Origin: Bacteroidales bacterium
GTDB taxonomy: Bacteria; Bacteroidota; Bacteroidia; Bacteroidales; UBA7960
Assembly (NCBI GenBank): GCA_007132825.1
Contig: SLNX01000085.1
Span: 1-12,673 of the forward strand
Reading direction: 5' to 3'
Length of the DNA: 12,673 bases
A model generated the notes under the pieces. That model ran no database searches. It saw only the letters and a program-made list of their open reading frames with translations, and was not told where the DNA came from. Made by a program: the position numbers and the translations under genes. This document shows positions 7,159-12,673 of this stretch, piece after piece (the first letter of the stretch is position 1; each line of letters begins with the position of its first letter).

Positions 7159-7446
7159 ATGACTAAAGCTGAAATCGTAACTGAAATTGCCAACAAAACC
7201 GGCATCGAAAAAGTAGCTGTACAAGCAACTGTTGAATCTTTTATGAGCACGGTTAAAAATGCCCTTGTTAAAGGAGACAATGTATACCTCAGGGGTTTTG
7301 GCAGCTTTATTATTAAGGAAAGAGCTGAAAAAACCGGAAGAAACATTTCCAAAAACACCAGCATTATCATTCCTGCGCATTGCATCCCAGCTTTCAAACC
7401 TGCGAAGGAATTTGTTAGCGAAGTAAAAGCCTCTGTAAAGGTTTAA
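7159..7446 (+). CDS. HU-family DNA-binding protein
   Basis: This 95-residue product is a histone-like nucleoid protein of the HU/IHF family, which binds and bends DNA as a dimer. It begins MTKAEIVTEIANKTGIEK as HU proteins do. It has the core NVYLRGFGSFIIKERAEKTGRN (41-62), a beta-arm region with ISKNTSIIIPAHCIP, and the closing PAFKPAKEFVSEV (77-89). The length matches HU (about 90). The start is ATG in an A-rich context with no Shine-Dalgarno. It is divergent from mutY. The next gene is a 29-codon ribosomal-type gene 66 bases downstream with no terminator between, so the two are probably cotranscribed. Family membership is certain; which HU paralogue this is cannot be told from one window. 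Confidence 0.95.
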   Translation: MTKAEIVTEIANKTGIEKVAVQATVESFMSTVKNALVKGDNVYLRGFGSFIIKERAEKTGRNISKNTSIIIPAHCIPAFKPAKEFVSEVKASVKV

Positions 7447-7464
7447 TTACGGTAATTGGTTGAG

Positions 7465-7479
7465 TGGGGTATTGCCCCA
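7465..7479 (+). other. Small GC hairpin between HU and the small ribosomal gene
   Basis: TGGGGT (7465-7470) can pair with GCCCCA (7474-7479), counting one T-G wobble, around a 3-base ATT loop. No T-run follows, so it is not a standard terminator. It could stabilise the upstream HU message or mark a processing point. Confidence 0.35.
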
Positions 7480-7500
7480 TAGTTGAAGAATTATTAATAT

Positions 7501-7505
7501 AGGAG
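7501..7505 (+). promoter_or_regulatory. Strong Shine-Dalgarno (AGGAG) before the 29-codon gene
   Basis: AGGAG stands 7 bases before the ATG at 7513, ideal spacing. None of the other ten starts in the window has such a site; they have A-rich upstream sequence instead, as is usual in Bacteroidota. The site also decides the start of this very short gene. Confidence 0.75.
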
Positions 7506-7512
7506 AAAAACC

Positions 7513-7602
7513 ATGCCAAGCGGAAAAAAAAGGAAAAGACATAAAATGGCAACCCATAAACGCAAGAAACGTCTGAGAAAAAACAGGCATAAGAAGAAAT
7601 AA
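7513..7602 (+). CDS. Tiny basic ribosomal-type protein, COX24/AURKAIP1 (mS38/bS22-like)
   Basis: The gene has 29 codons plus TAA. The product starts MPSGKKRKRHKMATHKRKK and ends RLRKNRHKKK. About two thirds of its residues are Lys, Arg or His, and it has no acidic residue. This matches the short proteins that Bacteroidota genomes annotate as AURKAIP1/COX24 domain-containing. They are relatives of the mitochondrial small-subunit protein mS38 and of mycobacterial bS22, which sit near the decoding region of the small ribosomal subunit. A well-placed AGGAG precedes the ATG, and a strong terminator follows at 7648-7684. It is probably cotranscribed with HU. It is too short for most gene finders. 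The family call rests on recognising the sequence pattern; a ribosomal role here is inferred. Confidence 0.85.
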   Translation: MPSGKKRKRHKMATHKRKKRLRKNRHKKK

Positions 7603-7647
7603 TGCGTTTTGTGGAATTTGTTTGCCGACATTCTAATTTCCTACACT

Positions 7648-7684
7648 AAATTACATAATGCCTTTTGGTATTATGTAATTTTGT
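7648..7684 (+). terminator. Terminator of the HU / small ribosomal gene unit
   Basis: AAATTACATAATGCC (7648-7662) pairs with GGTATTATGTAATTT (7667-7681) over 15 bp, with one G-T wobble and a TTTT loop. The T-tract is short (four Ts at 7679-7682, then GTT). It separates the HU unit from rng. Confidence 0.75.
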
Positions 7685-7767
7685 TATGAAGCAAAATGCA
7701 TTCCGGCAAAACAACTATACCTCCCATTCAACAATATGGAAGATGAATTCCTTAAAGTATCCTTGTT

Positions 7768-9318
7768 GTGAACAAAGAACTGATCATTGACTCAGGAGCA
7801 ACGGAAGTCGTAATGGCTTTGCTTGAGGATAAGCGGCTCGTGGAGCTGCATCGAGAGCGAAAAAACAACAACTACTCCGTTGGCGACATTTACCTCGGAA
7901 AGATTAAAAAGATCATTCCGGGACTAAATGCAGCGTTTGTTGATGTAGGGTATGAGAAGGATGCCTTTTTACACTATCTCGATCTGGGAAGCCAGATCAA
8001 CAGTTTGAACAAGTATTCTAAACTGGCCATAGCTGGCAAAACCAAAGTGCTGGCAATGGAACATTTCCATCTTGAACCGGAAATTGAAAAAACGGGCAAG
8101 ATTACAGAAGTACTTGCCTCAAACCAACCGGTGCTTGTTCAAATCGCAAAGGAACCGATTTCAACAAAGGGGCCACGGATCACAAGTGAGCTTTCACTGG
8201 CAGGACGCTACCTGGTGCTCGTACCTTTTTCTGACCGGATCTCCATTTCCCAAAAGATCCAGAACTCGGAAGAAAAAAACCGCCTGAAGCGTCTTGTCCA
8301 AAGCATTAAGCCAAAGAACTTCGGTGTAATAATCCGCACCGTTGCTGAAGGCAAGATGGTAGCAGATCTGGATGCAGACCTTAACAACCTGATATCTAAA
8401 TGGTATGGAATAGCTGAAAAACTTTCCAATGCCAAACCACCTCGCATCATACTTGGAGAGATCAACAGATCATCTGCCATGTTGCGTGACATGCTTAACG
8501 AGTCTTTCAATAACATCCACGTAAATGATGCCCTGATTTACGAAGAACTCAAAGACTACATCAAAACAATTGCGCCCGAAAAACTGGACATACTCAAGCT
8601 TCATAAAGGAAAGGCCAACATATTTGATCATTTTGGCATAGAAAAACAGATAAAAGGTTCATTTGGTAAGGTTGTGTCCATAAAAAGCGGCGCCTACCTG
8701 GTCATTGAGCATACAGAAGCATTGCACGTGATTGATGTGAACAGCGGACAGCGGATCAGCAGTGAAAACACCCAGGAGAACAATGCGCTGGATGTAAACC
8801 TTGAAGCAGCGGCAGAAATTGCCCGTCAGCTTAGATTGCGCGACATGGGTGGCATCATTGTGGTTGATTTCATAGACATGGTACAGGCAGCAAACCGCAG
8901 AAAGCTTTACGAGACCATGAAGGAGGAGATGAAAAAAGATCGTGCCAAACACAATGTTCTCCCTCCAAGCAAGTTCGGACTCGTGCAGATTACCAGGCAA
9001 AGGGTGCGTACCGAAACATCGGTTGAAACACTGGAGAAATGCCCGGCATGTAATGGCAGCGGCAAAATTAAACCCAGTATCATTTTTATCGATGAAATTG
9101 AAAGCAATCTGCGTTACCTGATCAGGGAACAAAACGAAAAGTCATTGACCCTTAGGGTACATCCGTTTATCTATGCCTTCCTGACCAAAGGACTAATGTC
9201 AATAAGAATGAAATGGTTCTTTAAATACAAAAAGTGGATCAGACTTTATCCTTCAACATCCTACCACTTCCTCGAATACCGGTTTTTTAACAAACTGGAT
9301 GACGAAATTAAAATTTAA
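7768..9318 (+). CDS. rng: Ribonuclease E/G family endoribonuclease
   Basis: The 516-residue product is an RNase G-like enzyme, which makes single-strand cuts in 5S/16S rRNA precursors and mRNAs. It has the S1-type RNA-binding domain (about 38-125, with VGDIYLGKIKKIIPGLNAAFVDVG). The catalytic core carries the two magnesium-binding aspartates, D323 in HVIDVNSGQ and D367 in IIVVDFIDM. The zinc-link motif CPACNGSGK has C425 and C428. It lacks the long disordered C-terminal half of E. coli RNase E, so it is RNase G-sized. The start is GTG at 7768: an in-frame TAA at 7753-7755 and the expected MNKELII opening leave little choice. It follows HU and the small ribosomal gene, an order known in Bacteroidota. 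A reading frame for recX could overlap its end. Confidence 0.93.
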   Translation: MNKELIIDSGATEVVMALLEDKRLVELHRERKNNNYSVGDIYLGKIKKIIPGLNAAFVDVGYEKDAFLHYLDLGSQINSLNKYSKLAIAGKTKVLAMEHFHLEPEIEKTGKITEVLASNQPVLVQIAKEPISTKGPRITSELSLAGRYLVLVPFSDRISISQKIQNSEEKNRLKRLVQSIKPKNFGVIIRTVAEGKMVADLDADLNNLISKWYGIAEKLSNAKPPRIILGEINRSSAMLRDMLNESFNNIHVNDALIYEELKDYIKTIAPEKLDILKLHKGKANIFDHFGIEKQIKGSFGKVVSIKSGAYLVIEHTEALHVIDVNSGQRISSENTQENNALDVNLEAAAEIARQLRLRDMGGIIVVDFIDMVQAANRRKLYETMKEEMKKDRAKHNVLPPSKFGLVQITRQRVRTETSVETLEKCPACNGSGKIKPSIIFIDEIESNLRYLIREQNEKSLTLRVHPFIYAFLTKGLMSIRMKWFFKYKKWIRLYPSTSYHFLEYRFFNKLDDEIKI

Positions 9319-9364
9319 CACTGTCGCAATTTGCACACCAGGCAAGATTGAAACAACAAATCAA

Positions 9365-9853
9365 ATGACAGCCGGCAAAAACAAACGACAGATGATTATT
9401 CAGGAACTTACGGAAAAGGCAAAAAAATATTGTGCATTCTCAGAACGGTGTTCTTTTGACCTGGATCAAAAGCTTTCTCGCTTAGGAGCAAATGCCGCTG
9501 CGAGGCAGAAAATCGTCAAACAATTGAAAAAAGAAAAATATGTTGACGACGAACGCTTTGCCAAAATCTTTGCGAAAAGCAAGCTGAAAAACAATAACTG
9601 GGGAAAAATCAAAATCAGAGCTGAGCTCCATAAGCGTCAGATTGACCAATGCATTATTGATAAGGCAGTTGAAGAAATTGACGAAAACACTTATCTTAAC
9701 ATACTGAAAGCACTTTATCAAAAAAAGCATAAAGAACTTATTAAATCCAATAAGGATCAAATTAAGGACAAAACCGTGGCATACTGTTTGCAAAAAGGCT
9801 TTGAAACAGACCTTGTTTTTTCGGTTAACAGCAGTTTGATTATTAATTATTGA
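9365..9853 (+). CDS. recX: RecX-family regulatory protein
   Basis: RecX binds RecA filaments and limits their activity. Taken from ATG 9365, the product has 162 residues, normal for the family. Signatures are LTEKAKKYCAFSERCSFDLDQKLSRLG (about 15-41), then KYVDDERFAKIFAKSK (58-73), W79-G-K-I-K-I and ELHKRQID (87-94), matching the three-helix repeats of RecX. An in-frame ATG at 9299 would add 22 residues with no family resemblance and overlap the rng end by 20 bases. I prefer 9365, 46 bases after the rng stop, though the upstream start cannot be excluded. No Shine-Dalgarno is seen at either. It probably shares the rng transcript. The second half is Lys-rich and less conserved than the first. 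Confidence 0.87.
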   Translation: MTAGKNKRQMIIQELTEKAKKYCAFSERCSFDLDQKLSRLGANAAARQKIVKQLKKEKYVDDERFAKIFAKSKLKNNNWGKIKIRAELHKRQIDQCIIDKAVEEIDENTYLNILKALYQKKHKELIKSNKDQIKDKTVAYCLQKGFETDLVFSVNSSLIINY

Positions 9854-9881
9854 TCATAAATCATCAATTAACAATAAAAAG

Positions 9882-9923
9882 TCAACAATCAACAATCAAC
9901 AATTAACAATTAACAATTAACAA
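9882..9923. repeat. Six-copy 7-bp tandem repeat before prfB
   Basis: Three exact TCAACAA units (9882-9902) are followed by three exact TTAACAA units (9903-9923), then two bases of a seventh. A looser form of the pattern begins near 9863. The array fills most of the 78-base recX-prfB gap and ends 8 bases before the GTG start. The AACAA core matches the degenerate array at 1937-1964. Confidence 0.85.
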
Positions 9924-9931
9924 TTATAATA

Positions 9932-11015
9932 GTGATACACATTGACCACATTAAAGATCTGTATAAGAGGCTCGATGCCTTGAGGAGGTTTCTTTGACAT
10001 TGAAGGGAAAAGTAAAGAAACGGAAATTCTGCAGAAAGTAACAGAGGAGCCCTCATTCTGGGACAATCCGCAAGAAGCACAAAAGCATCTTAAAAAGATC
10101 AGCACCATCAAGAAATGGATTGACGCTTATGAGGCAGCCAAACAGAAGCTGGATGACCTAAACGTGTTGTTTGAGTTTTTCCAGGAAGGTGAAGGTTCTG
10201 AGGAAGAATTAATAAAGCAACATAAAACCACTCTGGGCCTGATTGAAGATCTGGAGTTTCAGAAAATGCTCAACAAGGAGGAGGATCATCTCCACGCAAT
10301 TCTTTCGATTAACTCGGGAGCCGGAGGAACAGAGAGCCAGGACTGGGCTGAAATGCTGATGCGAATGTACCTTAGATGGGCCGAACGTCATAATTTTGAT
10401 TCTAAGGTACTGGATATACAAGAGGGTGATGGTGCCGGAATAAAAAGTGCATCAATAGAGATCCAAGGGGAGCACGCCTATGGTTACCTGAAAGGGGAAA
10501 ATGGTGTACACAGGTTGGTCAGGTTATCACCTTTTGATGCAAACCATAAACGACATACCTCCTTTGCCTCGGTTTATGCTTATCCAGTTGTTGATGAAAA
10601 CATTAACATTGAGATCAATCCTGCAGACCTTTCGTGGGACACCTTTCGATCAAGCGGGCCTGGTGGCCAGAATGTAAATAAAGTGGAAAGCGCTGTAAGG
10701 GTCCGACATGCCCCTTCCGGACTGGTTGTTGAGTGTCAGGAAACCCGATCACAGGTTCAAAATCGTGAGAAGGCCCTGACTATGTTAAAATCTCAACTAT
10801 ATGAAATAGAATTGAGAAAAAAGAGGGAAAAAATTAACGAAATGGAGGAGGGAAAGAAAAAAATTGAGTGGGGCTCGCAGATAAGAAATTACGTTTTTCA
10901 TCCCTACAAAATGGTAAAAGACCTTCGCACCAATGTCGAAACATCAAATGTGCAACAGGTAATGGATGGCGAAATCGATCCTTTTATAAAGGCATTTTTG
11001 ATTGAGTTTGCGTAA
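9932..11015 (+). CDS. prfB: Peptide chain release factor 2, programmed +1 frameshift
   Basis: RF2 ends translation at UGA and UAA. The gene is 9932-9994 joined to 9996-11015 by a +1 shift and gives 360 residues. It starts at GTG with VIHIDHIKDLYKRLDALRRFL, the usual RF2 opening, and meets an in-frame TGA at 9995-9997. The second frame continues DIEGKSKETEIL. Full-length landmarks are the stop-codon-reading tripeptide SPF (199-201, in RLVRLSPFDANHKRHTSF), which marks RF2 rather than RF1, and the GGQ motif (244-246, in SSGPGGQNVNKVE) that triggers peptide release. Both positions are close to those in E. coli RF2. Reading only the second frame from an internal start at 10164 would lose the first 77 residues and is wrong. 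The GTG is preceded by a heptamer repeat, with no Shine-Dalgarno. Confidence 0.96.
9983..9998 (+). promoter_or_regulatory. prfB autoregulatory +1 frameshift site
   Basis: AGGAGG (9983-9988), TTT, then CTT TGA C (9992-9998) has the same elements and 3-base spacing as the E. coli site AGGGGG-UAU-CUU-UGA-C. The Shine-Dalgarno-like hexamer pulls the ribosome while CTT is in the P site and TGA waits in the A site. When RF2 is scarce, the ribosome slips by one base to GAC and makes more RF2. Confidence 0.95.
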
Positions 11016-11177
11016 GGTCTTTTAAATGTTTTACGCATCAAACCTTCAGTTTATTGGTTATCAGCCAGTTCAACAAAAACTTAAACCAACCCTTCTTTCA
11101 ACCACCATAATAGCTTGATAAAAAGAACGTTGAACCCCCTCTGTTTATAACTTTTGCCATTTGTTAATAACCTTCAG

Positions 11178-11208
11178 TTGGAGTCAATTGTTTTGTTTTT
11201 TAATTTCG
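11178..11208 (+). promoter_or_regulatory. Weak candidate promoter for nrdJ
   Basis: TTG (11178-11180), 20 bases, then TAATTTCG (11201-11208) resembles the Bacteroidota -33/-7 pair with one mismatch in the -7. It lies in the 288-base gap between prfB and nrdJ. A small GGGC-TTTT-GCCC hairpin (11260-11271) follows in the leader. I found no cobalamin riboswitch or NrdR box in the gap. Confidence 0.25.
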
Positions 11209-11303
11209 TTGTTACAACTGCACCGAATCAAATTCATTTTTTTCACGGGGTACCAACAAGGGCTTTTGCCCATAGGATATTAACGACTAAAGAATACAAC
11301 AAC

Positions 11304-12673
11304 ATGGCCGGCAAAACTACCACAACAGAGATAAATGAAGAGAAAAAACAACAATCCGCAGGGGGCAATCTTTATGACCAGGTTCTGGATCAGCGCGAGA
11401 CTCCTGACATTGATAAACCGGGAAAAGCAAGTGCCGGAGGAGAAGCTGTCTCCAAAGAGGTCATGGAACATGTCCTCGTTAAGTATGATTATGACAGTGT
11501 ATTGAAAAAAGCCACCGCTTACTTTGGTGGTGACTCCCTGGCTGCTGGAGTATGGGTAAACAAATATGCCCTGAAAGACTCAGAGGGAAACCTTTATGAG
11601 CAGACGCCAGACGATATGCATCGAAGGATTGCCAGGGAGATTCACCGTATTGAGAAAAAGTATCCGGATCCCATGCCGGAAGACAAAATTTTTACACTGC
11701 TCAAGGATTTTAAATACATTGTTCCGCAAGGTAGTCCTATGGCCGGCATAGGCAATCCCTTTCAGATCGGATCACTTTCCAATTGCTTCGTGATAGGAAA
11801 TAAAGGAACGGCAGACTCCTATGGCGGCATTATGAAGCTCGATGAAGAGCAGGTACAATTAATGAAGCGACGCGGTGGTGTCGGCCACGATCTATCGCAC
11901 ATCAGGCCAAAAGGAAGCCCTGTGAAGAACAGCGCCCTTACCTCAACAGGTTTGGTTCCTTTTATGGAAAGGTATTCAAACTCCACCAGGGAGGTGGCAC
12001 AAGACGGACGGCGGGGTGCTCTGATGCTCACCGTATCGGTAAAACATCCGGATGCTGAAGGGTTTATTGATGCGAAACTGGAGCAGGGCAAAGTTACCGG
12101 AGCCAATGTTTCGGTAAAACTAACGGACGACTTTATGCAAGCCGTCAAAGATGACACTGACTTTGTACAACAATACCCGATCAATGCCGAACAGCCCAAG
12201 TATGTGAAAAAAATTCGTGCCCGGGAACTATGGGAAAAGATCGTTCACAACGCCTGGAAGTCAGCCGAGCCCGGCATCCTTTTCTGGGACACCATCATCA
12301 ATGAGTCTGTGCCGGACACCTACTCAGATCTTGGTTTCAATACTGTTTCAACCAATCCGTGCGGTGAGATCCCGCTATGCCCTTACGACAGTTGCCGTTT
12401 GCTGGCCATCAATCTTTTTGGATATGTCAAACAACCGTTTACAACACACGCAAGCTTCGACTTTGACCTTTTTAAAAAGCATGTAGCCTATGCACAAAGG
12501 ATCATGGACGACATCATTGACCTGGAACTTGAAAAAATCGAAAACATCCTTAACAAGATCGATTCCGATCCTGAAGCATCAGAAGTAAAGCAAGTTGAGA
12601 AAAATCTCTGGCAAAAAATCCGTGACAAGTGCATCGAAGGACGCAGAACCGGCATTGGCATTACTGCCGAAGG
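11304..12673 (+). CDS. nrdJ: Adenosylcobalamin-dependent (class II) ribonucleoside-diphosphate reductase, N-terminal part
   Basis: The gene runs off the window after 456 codons with no stop, so roughly half is present if it has the usual length of over 800 residues. The enzyme reduces ribonucleotides to deoxyribonucleotides using a radical made from coenzyme B12. After a low-complexity leader (1-57) comes YDYDSVLKKATAYFGGDSLAAGVW. SLSNCFVIG follows with C161, a redox-active Cys position in this family. Next are MKRRGGVGHDLSHIRPKGS (187-205) and STREVAQDGRRGALM (227-241). The radical-site segment STNPCGEIPLCPYDSCR has N351, C353 and E355. The pattern is that of the class II enzymes of Bacteroidales rather than NrdA. 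The ATG at 11304 has no Shine-Dalgarno. No B12 riboswitch is seen upstream. Confidence 0.9.
   Translation, partial: MAGKTTTTEINEEKKQQSAGGNLYDQVLDQRETPDIDKPGKASAGGEAVSKEVMEHVLVKYDYDSVLKKATAYFGGDSLAAGVWVNKYALKDSEGNLYEQTPDDMHRRIAREIHRIEKKYPDPMPEDKIFTLLKDFKYIVPQGSPMAGIGNPFQIGSLSNCFVIGNKGTADSYGGIMKLDEEQVQLMKRRGGVGHDLSHIRPKGSPVKNSALTSTGLVPFMERYSNSTREVAQDGRRGALMLTVSVKHPDAEGFIDAKLEQGKVTGANVSVKLTDDFMQAVKDDTDFVQQYPINAEQPKYVKKIRARELWEKIVHNAWKSAEPGILFWDTIINESVPDTYSDLGFNTVSTNPCGEIPLCPYDSCRLLAINLFGYVKQPFTTHASFDFDLFKKHVAYAQRIMDDIIDLELEKIENILNKIDSDPEASEVKQVEKNLWQKIRDKCIEGRRTGIGITAE

Noticed and set aside
7465..7479. Terminator between HU and the small ribosomal gene
   Set aside because: The stem is short and no T-run follows; the real terminator is at 7648-7684, after both genes.
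8659..9132. Minus-strand open frame of 157 codons inside rng
   Set aside because: It covers the catalytic core of rng on the other strand and has no recognisable features of its own.
9299..9364. Upstream ATG for recX adding 22 residues
   Set aside because: The extra residues show no RecX resemblance and overlap the rng end; the 9365 start gives the usual family length. It is kept only as an alternative.
9882..9923. CRISPR array
   Set aside because: The units are 7 bases long with no spacers, and no cas gene is present in the window.
9995..9997. In-frame TGA in prfB suggesting a broken gene or sequencing error
   Set aside because: The surrounding AGGAGG-TTT-CTT-TGA-C is the canonical programmed frameshift site, and both frames code for conserved RF2 sequence.
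11010..11037. Stem-loop over the prfB stop codon as a terminator
   Set aside because: TGCGTAA/TTACGCA gives only 7 bp with a 15-base loop and no T-tract after it.

Overview
The window looks like core chromosome from a member of the Bacteroidota, probably the Bacteroidales/Marinilabiliales side. Four things support this. There is an OmpP1/FadL-type outer-membrane protein and a lipid A gene, so the cell is Gram-negative. The blocks C4 zinc-ribbon protein/Nif3 and mutY/ssb/HU/rng are familiar Bacteroidota neighbourhoods. Start codons are almost never preceded by a Shine-Dalgarno (SD) sequence, and several gaps carry Bacteroidota-type -7 (TAnnTTTG-like) motifs. A 29-codon basic ribosomal-type gene follows HU.

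Layout. 1-162 is the end of a gene coding for a Ser/Arg/Pro-rich repetitive tail; a strong terminator follows at 197-239. 272-1720 (+) is an outer-membrane beta-barrel protein. 1721-2033 is a gene-free convergent gap with three repeat or palindromic elements. 2034-2909 and 2946-4040 (both -) are a C4 zinc-ribbon coiled-coil protein and a Nif3-family metal protein, probably one operon. 4194-5303 (+) is lpxK, diverging from nif3 and ending stop-codon-to-stop-codon against ssb (5300-5725, -). mutY (5918-6991, -) lies upstream of ssb. HU (7159-7446, +) diverges from mutY and is followed by a tiny COX24/AURKAIP1-type (mS38/bS22-like) ribosomal protein gene at 7513-7602 and a terminator at 7648-7684. 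Then come rng (7768-9318), recX (9365-9853, +), prfB with a programmed +1 frameshift (9932-11015, +), and the first 456 codons of a class II (B12-dependent) ribonucleotide reductase from 11304 to the window edge.

How the genes fit together. Most are housekeeping: genome maintenance (ssb, mutY, recX, HU, dNTP supply by nrdJ), RNA processing and translation (rng, the small ribosomal protein, prfB) and envelope (lpxK, the beta-barrel protein). I see no phage, insertion sequence, CRISPR array, toxin-antitoxin or defence locus, and no clear sign of an undescribed system.

The most interesting signal concerns translation. Of eleven starts in the window, only the 29-codon ribosomal gene has a good SD (AGGAG). 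The only other strong SD-like element is inside prfB, where it drives frameshifting. In a lineage whose ribosomes are known to mask the anti-SD, these two sites may be translational control points. Secondary interests are the heptamer repeat abutting the prfB start, the palindromes in the convergent gap at 1721-2033, and the terminator that sits only 32 bases before the outer-membrane gene.
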